Counted from the first letter of the stretch, positions 25,444-34,290 are shown. The stretch is 64,000 bases of DNA from Mycolicibacterium peregrinum (GCF_001665625.1 NZ_LZSY01000190.1:1-64000), one strand, 5' to 3'. Notes: a model not told the origin generated them from the sequence alone. Program-made: numbers and translations.

Positions 25444-26330
25444 ACCGGGATGGTCGTGCCGGTCTCACGTTCGGCGAATTCGACGACGCGGGCGGCGATG
25501 TCGTAGTCGCACGCCACCGCGGAACGTCCCATCAGTACGGGACCGCCACGGAGCCCGAACCGGCCGTCCACCCCGACATAGCTTCCTGGCGGGATCGGTT
25601 CGCTCAGGCAGTACAGCGTGGGCGCCGCCCCCGCGTCGATGTCGTTGGCCAACACATCGGCCACCGCCTTGACGCCGCGCTGTACCGCGCTCATCAACGG
25701 TTTGTCGGAGACGTTCGGCAGATTGGACGCGACCCAGCCCGGATGCGTGAGTTGGGTGACCACCGGCGAATTCGCCGTACGCAGGCGGCGGTCGAGTTCA
25801 AGGCCCCACAGCATGACGGCCAGCTTCGACCGGCCGTAGGCACCCATCACCGTCCACTTGTGGTGGCGCAGGTGCATGTCATCGAGGTGCAGCGTCGCGG
25901 ACTTGTGCGCTTCGGAGCCGACGTTGACGATCTGTCTACGGACCCTGCCGAACAACAGATTGGTCAACGCGAACGGTCCGAGAAGGTTGGTGCCGATGGT
26001 CGTCTCGAAACCGTCGACCGTGTCCGTGCGGTGCTGGCTCAGCGCCCCGGCGTTGTTGATCAGGATGTCGACGTCACCTTCGAGGCGCCCCGGAAAGGCT
26101 TGCACCGAGGACAGATCGGCGAGGTCGAGTTCGATCACCTCGGTGGACCCGCCGATCTCCGCCGCGCGTTCGGCGCCCAGCGCAGTGTTGCGGACGGCGA
26201 GGACCACCTGCGCGCCTGCGCGCGCCAGTGCCCTGGCCGTACCGAGGCCCACCCCATTGGTCGCGCCGGTCACGATGATGCGGGTGCCGGTGAGGTCGCC
26301 GAGACGACTCTGCGTCCAATGTGTGGTCAT
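25440..26330 (-). CDS. SDR family oxidoreductase (retinol dehydrogenase-like)
   Basis: A 296-residue SDR starting MTTHWTQSRLGDLTG. The cofactor loop is VTGATNGVGLGTARALA, NNAGAL follows, and the active-site Tyr-Gly-Arg-Ser-Lys is in MGAYGRSKLAVMLWG. The length and the Pro-Gly-Trp-Val segment after the active site (THPGWVASNL) match the retinol dehydrogenase/protochlorophyllide reductase-like subgroup. The annotated catalytic Ser aligns with NVGSEAHKS. It converges on the hydratase with a 4-nt overlap of the stops. Substrate unknown. Confidence 0.85.
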   Translation of the reverse strand: MTTHWTQSRLGDLTGTRIIVTGATNGVGLGTARALARAGAQVVLAVRNTALGAERAAEIGGSTEVIELDLADLSSVQAFPGRLEGDVDILINNAGALSQHRTDTVDGFETTIGTNLLGPFALTNLLFGRVRRQIVNVGSEAHKSATLHLDDMHLRHHKWTVMGAYGRSKLAVMLWGLELDRRLRTANSPVVTQLTHPGWVASNLPNVSDKPLMSAVQRGVKAVADVLANDIDAGAAPTLYCLSEPIPPGSYVGVDGRFGLRGGPVLMGRSAVACDYDIAARVVEFAERETGTTIPV

Positions 26331-26382
26331 GGCAGGGTGATCCATCCCGGCAGGCTCAGGCCGGGATGGTCACCTCGGGGTG

Positions 26383-26661
26383 TCAGTTGCCCCAACCGCG
26401 CTGGCCGTCCCAGCCACCGCAGATGCCGTTCAAGCAGCCGTGGCCCCAGCCACCCTGGACCGGGTTCCAACCACCGCAACCGTTCCAGCCGGGGCCGCTG
26501 TCGCAGCCACCGCCACCGCCGGCGTCACCGCCACCGCTGGGTTGAGCACTGATCGTCGTCGCGGGCGCGTCAGTCATAAGTGCGGCGGTCGGTCCTGCTG
26601 CAATCGCCACCGCGGCTCCCGCTACGAACACTGACCCCATGAGTTTTCGTATGGTTAGCAT
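26383..26661 (-). CDS. small secreted Gly/Trp/Cys-rich protein
   Basis: A 92-residue protein. ATG 26661 is chosen because it puts a good signal peptide at the start (MLTIRKLMGSVFVAGAAVAIAAG), with cleavage around TAALMTDAPA. The mature part is about 45 residues made mostly of Gly, Trp, Asn, Pro and four Cys, arranged as short repeats such as GPGWNGCGGW, PVQGGWGHG and NGICGGW. Four Cys suggest two disulphides. Comparable short Gly/Trp-rich exported proteins occur in mycobacteria, but no function is known to me. Confidence 0.65.
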   Translation of the reverse strand: MLTIRKLMGSVFVAGAAVAIAAGPTAALMTDAPATTISAQPSGGGDAGGGGGCDSGPGWNGCGGWNPVQGGWGHGCLNGICGGWDGQRGWGN

Positions 26662-26705
26662 GACTCCATAATCCACTCCTGTGAGCCTCCTGCCAAGTGA
26701 TGTGA

Positions 26706-27128
26706 TCAAGCCCGCGTGTAGCGCAGCATTGTCACACCGGTCCCAGCAAAGGCGTCCGGGTAGTCGCAGAAAACGGGCTTGACCCGCATACCGACGCAGA
26801 TTTCCTCGGGTCCGACGTCGACGAGTTCTGTCGAGAACCGCGGACCCTCATCCCATTCCACGATACCCAGAATTTGCGGAACAGCATCGGCGAAGTGTGG
26901 GCCCACCGGCCGGCGGGCCACGGTGAACGAATACAACGTGCCCATCCCCGAGATCTCCCGCCACTCCAGGTCACCGGCGAGGGTTCGGGGCGCCAGCACG
27001 CGGGGGTAGAACACATAGGCCTGCGTCGACGGCGAGTACTGGATGACGATGCGGTGCTGCGCGAGCGCATCCCAGAAGGGCGCGCTGGTAGGGGTTTTCA
27101 CCGGCATCGGCCGGGTGAATCCGGTCAT
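26706..27128 (-). CDS. OB-fold DUF35 protein lacking the zinc-ribbon cysteines
   Basis: A 140-residue protein of the ChsH2/DUF35 type. The N-terminal helix reads TSAPFWDALAQHRIVIQ and the OB-fold has EWREISGMGTLYSFTVARRPVGPHF and later VGMRVKPVF. The rubredoxin-like zinc ribbon normally has four Cys between these parts; here the segment YSPSTQAYVFYPRVLAP has none. DUF35 proteins partner thiolase-fold enzymes (for example ChsH2-Ltp2 in sterol side-chain cleavage). This gene starts 5 nt after the thiolase-like stop, which supports such a complex. Confidence 0.85.
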   Translation of the reverse strand: MTGFTRPMPVKTPTSAPFWDALAQHRIVIQYSPSTQAYVFYPRVLAPRTLAGDLEWREISGMGTLYSFTVARRPVGPHFADAVPQILGIVEWDEGPRFSTELVDVGPEEICVGMRVKPVFCDYPDAFAGTGVTMLRYTRA

Positions 27129-27133
27129 CGGTT

Positions 27134-28354
27134 TCAGTCGCCTTCCAGGATCAGAGTGGTTTGCTCGGACAGGATGCCGCCGTTACCGGACACGAATGCG
27201 CGATTGCAATCGCTGACCTGGGCCGCGCCGGCACGGCCCATGATCTGGCGGGTGGCGTCACACACGTGGTGCATGCCGCCAGCCAATCCTGCTTGCCCGA
27301 AACCGAGTTGGCCGCCTGCGGTGTTGAGCGGGAAATCGCCGCGGAAGGTCAGGTCGTGATCGGACACGAAGGACATGCCCTTGCCCTTCTCGCAGAATCC
27401 GGCGTCCTCCAGGCTGAGCAGCACGGTGATCGTGTAGCAGTCGTAGATCGACACCATGTCCATCTGGTCGCGCGTCAGCTCGGTCATCCCGAACGCGGTA
27501 TCGGCCGCCTTGCGCATCGGCGTGTCCAACAGATTCTCGGCGTAGGTAGGGGTCTTGAAGGGCACGTGCTCACCAAAACCCTTGATCCACACCGGCCGGT
27601 TGCGGGAACGAGCCGCCACCTCGGCGCTGGCCACGACGACCGCGGCCCCACCGAGGCACGGCATCACGATCTCCAGCATGTGCAGCGGATCGGCGATCAC
27701 CGGGCTGGCCAGCACATCCTCGATGCTCAGCGGGGTGTCTTTCCAGATGGCACCGTCGGTGTGGTTGGCATTGACCCGTTGGTCCACCACGATCTTGGCC
27801 ATAGCCCGCTCGTCGTAGCCGTACTCGTGGGAATAACGTTGGGCCACCTGCCCGTATGGCCCATTCTGACCGAGGTTGCCGTAGGGAATCTCGAATTCGG
27901 CCTGCGGCGAGCCGAATTGGTTGCTGGACGATCCGAAGAACACCGCATCGGTCAGCGTCTTGGGCTTCAACTCGGAGGACGGGGTGATGTAACGCGCAGG
28001 CAGGGCACACAGCACCACGTCGCACAGGCCGAGTTCGATTGCGGCGGCCGCCCGCCACACCATTCCTGCGGCGCTCGCCCCGCCGAGGTCCAGCAACTCT
28101 GCGAAGTTCGCTCGTACGCCGAGGTATTCGGCCACGGTGGACGGTACGAAGATCTCCGACTCGCCCAGATGAGAGGTGACGATGCCGTCGACCTCCTCGG
28201 CGGACAGACCGGCATCCTCCAGTGCCGCTGCTGCCAGCAGTGCCCATTGCTCCAAGGTGAATGGGGCGGGTGAGGCTTTCGACAGGCGTTCGGGCGGCAA
28301 CTCGACGTAGCCGACGATCGCGGCGTCGCCCTGTAATCCCCTACGCGGTCTCAT
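27134..28354 (-). CDS. thiolase-fold lipid-transfer protein (Ltp2-like, probable aldolase)
   Basis: A 406-residue protein. ATG 28354 is favoured by GAGGAG just upstream; a GTG two codons earlier is also possible. The fold is the SCP-x/Ltp thiolase type, but the usual nucleophile Cys position reads LGGASAAGMVWRAA with no Cys, and the C-terminal GHP-type motif is replaced by GQLGFGQAGLAGG. The segment SIYDCYTITVLLSLEDAGFC holds Tyr residues comparable to the catalytic tyrosines of Ltp2. Ltp2 with ChsH2 performs a retro-aldol cleavage of a beta-hydroxyacyl-CoA, releasing propionyl-CoA from sterol side chains (known). A similar C-C cleavage is inferred here. Confidence 0.85.
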   Translation of the reverse strand: MRPRRGLQGDAAIVGYVELPPERLSKASPAPFTLEQWALLAAAALEDAGLSAEEVDGIVTSHLGESEIFVPSTVAEYLGVRANFAELLDLGGASAAGMVWRAAAAIELGLCDVVLCALPARYITPSSELKPKTLTDAVFFGSSSNQFGSPQAEFEIPYGNLGQNGPYGQVAQRYSHEYGYDERAMAKIVVDQRVNANHTDGAIWKDTPLSIEDVLASPVIADPLHMLEIVMPCLGGAAVVVASAEVAARSRNRPVWIKGFGEHVPFKTPTYAENLLDTPMRKAADTAFGMTELTRDQMDMVSIYDCYTITVLLSLEDAGFCEKGKGMSFVSDHDLTFRGDFPLNTAGGQLGFGQAGLAGGMHHVCDATRQIMGRAGAAQVSDCNRAFVSGNGGILSEQTTLILEGD

Positions 28355-28363
28355 ACTCACTCC

Positions 28364-30592
28364 TCACTTGCGGGGTAGTCCCAGGATCAGCTGGGCGATG
28401 ATGTTGAGCTGGATCTCGGTGGTGCCACCGCCGATCAACTCGGCGGGAAGGTCCAGGTAAGGCGCCACCACGGCCGGTTGGCTGTCCTGCTCCAGGGCAA
28501 GCGGTCCGGTGAGGCCGAGGGTGAGTTCGGCCGCACGGCGCAGCATCACGTTGGTGGCCACCTTGGCGATGCTCGACGCCGGACCGGGGGGCTGCCCGTC
28601 GAGCAGGCGCAACGTCTCGCGGACCCCCAGTGCCTTGAGCGCGTTGGTGTAGGCGTCGATCTCGCCGATGGCGTGCAGGACCGGGTCGGGATCGGGGCTG
28701 ACCGCGACGAGTTCACGCAGTGCGCCCATTCGGTCGATGTGGACGTAGCCGCTGATCGCCACCCGTTCGTGGGCCATGGTGCTGATGGCCAACTGCCAGC
28801 CCGAAACCGGGTCCCCGAGCAGCATCTCGTCGGGCACGAACACGTCGGTCAGGAACACCTCGTTGAACTCGGCGCGCCCGCTGGACTGGGTGATCTGCAT
28901 GAATTCGACTCCAGGTGAACGCATGTCGAGGATGAAGTAGCCGATGCCGCGGTGCTTGGGGGCGTCCGGGTCGGTGCGGGCCAGCAGCGCACCGTAGTCG
29001 GCCCGATGTGCGAGCGACGTCCAGATCTTGTGCCCGTTGATGCGCCAACCGCCCTCGACCCGCACGGCCCGGGTGCTCAGGGCGGCCAGGTCGGATCCCG
29101 CACCGGGCTCGCTGAACAGCTGGCACCAGGACAGGTCGCCCCGCAGCGTCGCAGGCACGAAACGGTCCTGCAGTTCGGCAGATCCGGCCGCGATGACGCT
29201 CGGCAGGATCCATTCGGCGATACCGATCGAGGGTCGCGCCAGGCCGGTGCGCTTGCCGAACTCCTCGTCCACGATGAGCTGCTGGCGCACGCTGGCATCG
29301 CATCCCCACGGCGCGGGCCAGTGCGGTGTGATCAGTCCGGCGTCGGCCAGCAGGTTGCGCCGGTCACCGACGGGGGACTCACCGCGATCGTCCTGTAATC
29401 CGAAGCCGTTGTCGGACAACGACAGTGCGCGGTCCAGGATCTCGGCGACGCCCGCCCGGAAGTCGGCATCGGAGTCGCCGAGTTTCACCGTCAGGTCGCG
29501 GGTGACGGTGGCCGACAGCTCGCCGAGTTCGCGGGTCCACCGCGACACCGGACCGATCGAGGCGGCCAGACTCGTGGCCCGCCGCCAGTACAGATGCAGG
29601 TCGTGTTCCCAGGTGAAGCCGATCGCCCCCAGCATGGTGAGTGCCTCAAGGACGAGGCCGGGAACCGGCATGACCGCTCTCACCGCGGCCGAGCAGGCGG
29701 TCAGCCGGTGCTGGTCGGTGTCCGCGGACCCGTTGAGGGCACGCACCGCATCCCAGGCCGCGGCTGTCGCCAGCGCACTGTTCACGAGCAGCATCGCCGC
29801 CTTGTGTTGCAGCGCCTGGAACGTCCCGATCGGCTTGCCGAACTGTTCTCGCGTGCGCAGATGCTCGGTCACGGTGTCCACACACCACTGGGTGATGCCG
29901 GCTGCTGTCGCCGCGGTGAAGGCGACGGTCAGATCGCCGACCCAGCCGGCGTCGAGCCCGGGCAGGACCGCACCGGCAGGCACCGCCAGATCGTGCAGAT
30001 GCAGGATGCCCAGATCGGTGGTCAGATCGGTGCCCCGACGCGATTCGACCTGCGCCTCAGCCGGATTCAGCACTGCCCAGGTCAGGCCGTCCGTCTCGTC
30101 GGTGAAGGGCACCACGACACGCTGGGCCGAGCAGATGCCCAGGGCCGGCCCGGACGACCCGGTCAGGCGCCAGCCGTCACCGTCACGCCGGGCCGCGAAG
30201 GCACAGTGCTCACCGGACAGCACGACCGCGCGGGCGCCCGCGGTGATCTCTTTGAGGAGGGTCGATGCGGCCGCGCCGTCCAGGGCTGCCACCGCGGCCC
30301 CGGCGATCGCGGTGGTGAGCAGCGGCCCCGGCAGCAGCGCCGAGCCCGCAGCCTCCAGTACGCAGGCCATGTCCTCCAGTCCGCCGCCCTGACCGCCAAC
30401 CGATTCCGGTAGATGAACAGCATGGAAGCCGTTGTCCACGAATATGTCCCACCAGGCTGGTGGTCGGCCCGCTGCCAGATCCTCCAAGTCGGCCCGGGTG
30501 ACATCGATCGGCGCGTGCCGGGCCGCGAACTGCTCGACGGCCTGACGGAGCTGCTGTTGCTCCGGGGTCAGAGCGATGGACACGTGGGTCAT
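28364..30592 (-). CDS. fused double acyl-CoA dehydrogenase
   Basis: A 742-residue protein with two complete acyl-CoA dehydrogenase units in tandem. The first unit covers about 1-370 (LTPEQQQLRQAVEQFAARH, REQFGKPIGTFQALQHK, ML-GAIGFTWEHDLHLYWRRA). The second covers about 385-742 (CQLFSEPGAGSDLAALSTRA, INGHKIWTSLAHRADYGALLART, LIGGGTTEIQLNIIAQLILGLP). Mycobacteria usually make such alpha2beta2 enzymes from two genes; single-chain fusions such as FadE34 are known for sterol-derived CoA esters. ATG 30592 overlaps the preceding stop (ATGA). The enzyme would introduce the double bond upstream of the aldolase-like step. Confidence 0.9.
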   Translation of the reverse strand: MTHVSIALTPEQQQLRQAVEQFAARHAPIDVTRADLEDLAAGRPPAWWDIFVDNGFHAVHLPESVGGQGGGLEDMACVLEAAGSALLPGPLLTTAIAGAAVAALDGAAASTLLKEITAGARAVVLSGEHCAFAARRDGDGWRLTGSSGPALGICSAQRVVVPFTDETDGLTWAVLNPAEAQVESRRGTDLTTDLGILHLHDLAVPAGAVLPGLDAGWVGDLTVAFTAATAAGITQWCVDTVTEHLRTREQFGKPIGTFQALQHKAAMLLVNSALATAAAWDAVRALNGSADTDQHRLTACSAAVRAVMPVPGLVLEALTMLGAIGFTWEHDLHLYWRRATSLAASIGPVSRWTRELGELSATVTRDLTVKLGDSDADFRAGVAEILDRALSLSDNGFGLQDDRGESPVGDRRNLLADAGLITPHWPAPWGCDASVRQQLIVDEEFGKRTGLARPSIGIAEWILPSVIAAGSAELQDRFVPATLRGDLSWCQLFSEPGAGSDLAALSTRAVRVEGGWRINGHKIWTSLAHRADYGALLARTDPDAPKHRGIGYFILDMRSPGVEFMQITQSSGRAEFNEVFLTDVFVPDEMLLGDPVSGWQLAISTMAHERVAISGYVHIDRMGALRELVAVSPDPDPVLHAIGEIDAYTNALKALGVRETLRLLDGQPPGPASSIAKVATNVMLRRAAELTLGLTGPLALEQDSQPAVVAPYLDLPAELIGGGTTEIQLNIIAQLILGLPRK

Positions 30593-31581
30593 GCGCGCCT
30601 CCTGGCGGCGAAGAATCGGGCGCCTTCTACGATGGACTCCGTCGTCGGCCTCGGCTGCCAGCCGAGTTCGCGGACCGCCTTGCCGTGATCCATCGGCGAC
30701 ATCACGTGCATGAGCCGCACGGTCAGCGGGCTGAGCTGGTTCTCCTTCTTGCGCAGCCGGGCCAGGGGATCGACCACCGCGCCTGCGGCGGCCAGCACAC
30801 GGACCGGAATCCCACGCCGGGGCGGCTCGACATCGACCGCCGCGCAGGCGGTCTGGTAGATCTCCCGAGCGGTCATGAAACGTTCGGACACGATGTAGCG
30901 CTCGCCGACGCGGCCCCGTTCGCCGGCCAGGACCAGTGCCTCGGCGGCGTCCGCGATGCCGACGGTCTCGGCTGCCGCGCCCTTGACGTAGAACGGCATC
31001 TTGCCCCGTACCGCGGCGGCGACCAGACCCCCGTGGGGCGTCGGCAACCAGTCGCCAGGTCCGTAGGTGTTGGACACACACATCGCGACCGCGGGCAGAC
31101 CGTGCTCGCGGGCATAGCGCAGCACCATCTGTTCGGCGAGCACCCTGGTGTGCACGTAGTCGCCGCCCACGTCGAGCCAGTTGTTCGGCAGATCCTCGGT
31201 GGCAAGCCCGGATTCGGCGATGCCGATGGTGGCGATCGAGCTGGTGAAGACGAACTTCCGTAGACCAGCCTCGACCGCGACGTCCAGAACCTCTTGCAGT
31301 CCTTCGATGTTGGTTCGCCACAGCGGGGCCGGGTCGCTGAGCCAGGCCCTGGCGTCGACGACGCAGTAGTACACGACGTCGCAGTCGTCCATCGCGGAAC
31401 GCACCGACTCAGGGTCGAAGATGTCCCCGTAGACCCGCTCCACGTCGAGGTCGTCGATCCCGCGGGTGGAGCTGGTGCTGCGGATGAGCACCCGAACATC
31501 CTCGCCGCGCTCGACGAGTCGCCTGGCGACATGCGACCCGAGGAAACCGCTGGCCCCGATGACCAGTTTCTTTGTTGCCAT
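30589..31581 (-). CDS. NAD-dependent epimerase/dehydratase family protein (extended SDR)
   Basis: A 330-residue extended SDR. It has the loop GASGFLGSHVARRL at the N-terminus, an acidic YGDIFD, and the post-active-site NTYGPGDW. The active site reads Y-V-H-T-R where the family has Y-x-x-x-K, so the usual catalytic Lys appears to be Arg. Relatives include 3-beta-hydroxysteroid dehydrogenases and hopanoid-associated epimerases. It is the first gene of the lipid operon and lies divergent from the TetR at 31694, separated by a GAGACG-type dyad. A role oxidising a hydroxyl on a sterol-like or isoprenoid substrate is inference. Confidence 0.8.
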   Translation of the reverse strand: MATKKLVIGASGFLGSHVARRLVERGEDVRVLIRSTSSTRGIDDLDVERVYGDIFDPESVRSAMDDCDVVYYCVVDARAWLSDPAPLWRTNIEGLQEVLDVAVEAGLRKFVFTSSIATIGIAESGLATEDLPNNWLDVGGDYVHTRVLAEQMVLRYAREHGLPAVAMCVSNTYGPGDWLPTPHGGLVAAAVRGKMPFYVKGAAAETVGIADAAEALVLAGERGRVGERYIVSERFMTAREIYQTACAAVDVEPPRRGIPVRVLAAAGAVVDPLARLRKKENQLSPLTVRLMHVMSPMDHGKAVRELGWQPRPTTESIVEGARFFAARRRA

Positions 31582-31611
31582 GCGCCCTTGCGTTCGTTGC
31601 TCTCCGAATTC

Positions 31612-31630
31612 ACGAGACGCTACGTCTCGT
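31612..31630. promoter_or_regulatory. TetR operator-like dyad in a divergent promoter region
   Basis: Arms ACGAGACG and CGTCTCGT, 8 bp each, with a CTA centre. It is located between the epimerase-led lipid operon and the divergent TetR gene, about 30 nt upstream of the operon's first start codon. Confidence 0.65.
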
Positions 31631-31693
31631 CTTGTGGGAGACTACGGTGGGTAGCTTTCCGTGTAAAGATCCCTGCAAAGGACCAACGAGGAC

Positions 31694-32293
31694 ATGCCGA
31701 GAACCCCTACCACCGAGGAAGCGACGGCTCCGCGACGACGCAGCGAGAAGTCGCGGGTCGCCATCATCGAGGCCACCCGAGCACTTCTGCTGGAGCGGGG
31801 TTTTGACGGGCTGAGCATCGAGGCCGTCGCCGCCCGAGCCGGGGTCGGCAAGCAGACCATCTACCGCTGGTGGCCGAGCCGGCCCGCGCTGGTCGCCGAC
31901 GTGCTCCTGGAAGACGCCGACAAGATCCTGGCCACCATGCCGCGCACCGACGACGTCACCGCGGACCTGGTCTCCTGGGCCCGCACACTCGCGTCCGCCC
32001 TGACCACGGAACGCGGCAACGCCATGCTGCGCATCCTGACCGCCGCCTCACTGGAACACGAGGACACCGCTGCGCGGCTGCGGGCAGGTTTCAGCCGTCC
32101 ACTGCTCGACTCGGTGCGCACCCGGCTGCTCGCCGAGCAGATCGATCCCGACCTGGCGTCAGCGGCCGCCGATGCGCTGCTCGGCGGGGTGGTCTATCCG
32201 TTGCTTTCCGAAGGACAGAGCTACTCGCGACAGCGCGCCGAAACCATGGCCCGCACCATCGTCGCGAGCCTGCTCGGCCCGCCTTCCGCCTGA
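31694..32293 (+). CDS. TetR/AcrR family transcriptional regulator
   Basis: A 199-residue regulator. The N-terminus is basic and Thr/Pro-rich, then the helix-turn-helix FDGLSIEAVAARAGVGKQTIYRWWPSRPAL, whose TIYRWWPS form is typical of one large actinobacterial TetR subgroup with the TetR_C_16-type tail. ATG 31694 follows AACGAGGAC. It is divergent from the four-gene lipid operon and probably represses it through the dyad at 31612-31630, responding to a CoA thioester or the lipid itself (inference). Confidence 0.9.
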   Translation: MPRTPTTEEATAPRRRSEKSRVAIIEATRALLLERGFDGLSIEAVAARAGVGKQTIYRWWPSRPALVADVLLEDADKILATMPRTDDVTADLVSWARTLASALTTERGNAMLRILTAASLEHEDTAARLRAGFSRPLLDSVRTRLLAEQIDPDLASAAADALLGGVVYPLLSEGQSYSRQRAETMARTIVASLLGPPSA

Positions 32294-32312
32294 CCTCAGA
32301 CGGTCAGACGTG

Positions 32313-32981
32313 TCAGGCCTGGGGTTCGGCTCCCGGGGCCCGCACCACCATCGGCACGGCAGGAAAGTACGTCGCCATCTCCGAGCGGCACTTGCGCAGG
32401 GCGGCGGTACCGTAGCCGCGCTTGCGGAACTCCGGGTGGATCCAGATCCGGACGTTGACTTCTCCGTGCGTCAGCTCACCGAACACCATGCCGACCTTCT
32501 CGTTGCCCTCCAACGCCACGAACCAGGCGGCCTCTTCGGCGTCCACCCGGCGCAGCGCCGCGCGGATCTCGTCGTCGACATCGGCCGCCGGGGCACCCGA
32601 TCCGTCACCGGAAGCACCCACGTCAGTGGTCCGGGCGACGAAGATGTCGCGGTCGGTGTCGGCGGCGAACGCCCGCAACTCCAGCGATTCGCCCGAGGCC
32701 GCCGGACGCTCGGACACCGTGAAGCTGAGCTGGCTGTTCAAGTCGTCGAGTTCGGCGGCGATCCCCCGCCGCGAATCCTTCGTGATCTGCGCGAACGACA
32801 GCCCCACCACGGCCTCCGACGCCAGGTGTGAGGTGCCGAGAAGCTGGGCAACCGCCTCGACGGCGGCAGCCCGATCGTCGGCATCCACGATCACGTCGAG
32901 CACCTCGTGGCGCCGGTTCAGGGCGTTGAGCAGAGCGTCGGCAATTTCGCGCCGCGCCGCGGCTTTGTCGTGATCGGTCAT
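32313..32981 (-). CDS. GNAT acetyltransferase with GyrA-like N-terminal helical segment
   Basis: A 222-residue protein. The C-terminal half has the acetyl-CoA binding region IHPEFRKRGYGTAALRKC, a clear GNAT motif A. The first 80 residues (ADALLNALNRRHEVLDVIVDA, then LGTSHLASEAVVGLSFAQITKDSRRGIAAELDDL) resemble the helical tail of type IIA topoisomerase A subunits, where a similar rule of LSxxQAxAILDMRLxxLT is found. ATG 32981 has TACGCT at 32988-32993, six bases upstream, suggesting leaderless expression. Target of acetylation unknown. Confidence 0.75.
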   Translation of the reverse strand: MTDHDKAAARREIADALLNALNRRHEVLDVIVDADDRAAAVEAVAQLLGTSHLASEAVVGLSFAQITKDSRRGIAAELDDLNSQLSFTVSERPAASGESLELRAFAADTDRDIFVARTTDVGASGDGSGAPAADVDDEIRAALRRVDAEEAAWFVALEGNEKVGMVFGELTHGEVNVRIWIHPEFRKRGYGTAALRKCRSEMATYFPAVPMVVRAPGAEPQA

Positions 32982-33069
32982 ACCGCGAGCGTAGATCAGC
33001 GGTCTGTGCTCTGTGGAGTGCAATCGTCAGCTCAGAGTCGGTCCATTTCTCGCACCAGGTGGCCTGAAC

Positions 33070-34290
33070 TCAGCCGACCAACTCCTGTCCCAGGTAATCG
33101 TCGGGTGTGCGCACTCCACCGGGCACCACGAACACCGCCGAGCCGATTGCGGTGGTCCACTGGTTCAGCGCATCGAACTGCGCAAGACGCCGTTGCACCG
33201 GCAAGAACTGCTCGTCGATGTCGCGTTGGAAAGTCGCGAAGATCAACCCGCTGTTCGACGTCTGGCCGGGATCTGCCGGATCGTCGTAGTTGTAGGGCCT
33301 GCGCAGGAACCGCTCGCGGGTGCCCCGATGGTGGGCCAGCGCGACGTGCGAGTTCTGCGGGATGACCGGAATCCCATTATGTGTCAACGCGAAATCTGGC
33401 TCGTCATGCTCGCGGCTGCCGGTCAGGGGAGCACCTGAATCCAGGGTGCGCCCGACGGTGAACTCCTTGCTCCGGCGGTCAAGCTCATCCCAGGTGTCCA
33501 TGTGCATCGCGATGCGTCGGATGACCAACAACGTGCCGCCGACAAGTCCCGGGTGCGCCGGTCCCGACATCCAGACCAGATCGTCGAAGTCGGCGGCCGC
33601 CAGATTCGCGGTGCCGTCGACCTGCCCCATCAGGTTGCGCATGGTGGTGCCGCCGGCGTCGGCCCCACGGGCATTGCGGAACCCGGCCTGCCGCCACCGC
33701 GGCGCCGCCATCGACCGGACGTTCTTGGTCAGTACCCGGTTGGCATGGGCCACCGTCACCGGATCGTCGGCACAGATCTGCAACAGCAGGTCGCCCCCGG
33801 ACCACCGCTGTTCGAGCCGGTCCACGTCGAACAACGGCAACTCACGCGCCGACGGCGGCCGGGCACCGGTCGCGCCGATCCGGTCGAGAAGCCCGACCCC
33901 CAGGCCGACCGTGATGGTCAATCTGGCTGGGCGGGTGGCAAGTTCGGGCTCGGTGTCGGCCAATGCAGGCGCGCCCTGCGTCAACCGGGCCGCATCCGTC
34001 GTCCACAACCGCAGGATCGCGGCGACGGTCTCCCGCTCGGTGCGCCCTGCGGGAGGTCTTCCACCGTCGTTCAGATCGAACGCCACGAACAGCCCGTGTG
34101 ACTGCGGCGCGGTGGCGATCCCCCCTTGATGCGGTCCGTAGAACGGTTCGACGTCGACTCCGAAACCGTTGCGCACGGTGGCGGAATGGGCTGCACCGGA
34201 TTGGTTCAGCACCGCACCGCCGGCCAGGGCGGCGGCGCCTCCGGCGAGGAGGCGGCGCCGGTTGACCGACAGACGCGACAGATCAGCCAT
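33070..34290 (-). CDS. Tat-exported DyP-type haem peroxidase (EfeB-like)
   Basis: A 406-residue protein with a Tat signal (VNRRRLLAGGAAALAGGA), so it is exported folded with haem. The DyP hallmark GxxDG is GQVDG at 222-226 with the catalytic Asp225; the distal Arg and proximal His lie in later segments such as HMDTWDELDRRSKEFTVGR. EfeB-type peroxidases work outside the membrane in iron or haem handling. It ends a metal-linked operon: PepSY, PCuAC, DyP. The start overlaps the PCuAC gene by 8 nt, supporting ATG 34290. Confidence 0.9.
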   Translation of the reverse strand: MADLSRLSVNRRRLLAGGAAALAGGAVLNQSGAAHSATVRNGFGVDVEPFYGPHQGGIATAPQSHGLFVAFDLNDGGRPPAGRTERETVAAILRLWTTDAARLTQGAPALADTEPELATRPARLTITVGLGVGLLDRIGATGARPPSARELPLFDVDRLEQRWSGGDLLLQICADDPVTVAHANRVLTKNVRSMAAPRWRQAGFRNARGADAGGTTMRNLMGQVDGTANLAAADFDDLVWMSGPAHPGLVGGTLLVIRRIAMHMDTWDELDRRSKEFTVGRTLDSGAPLTGSREHDEPDFALTHNGIPVIPQNSHVALAHHRGTRERFLRRPYNYDDPADPGQTSNSGLIFATFQRDIDEQFLPVQRRLAQFDALNQWTTAIGSAVFVVPGGVRTPDDYLGQELVG

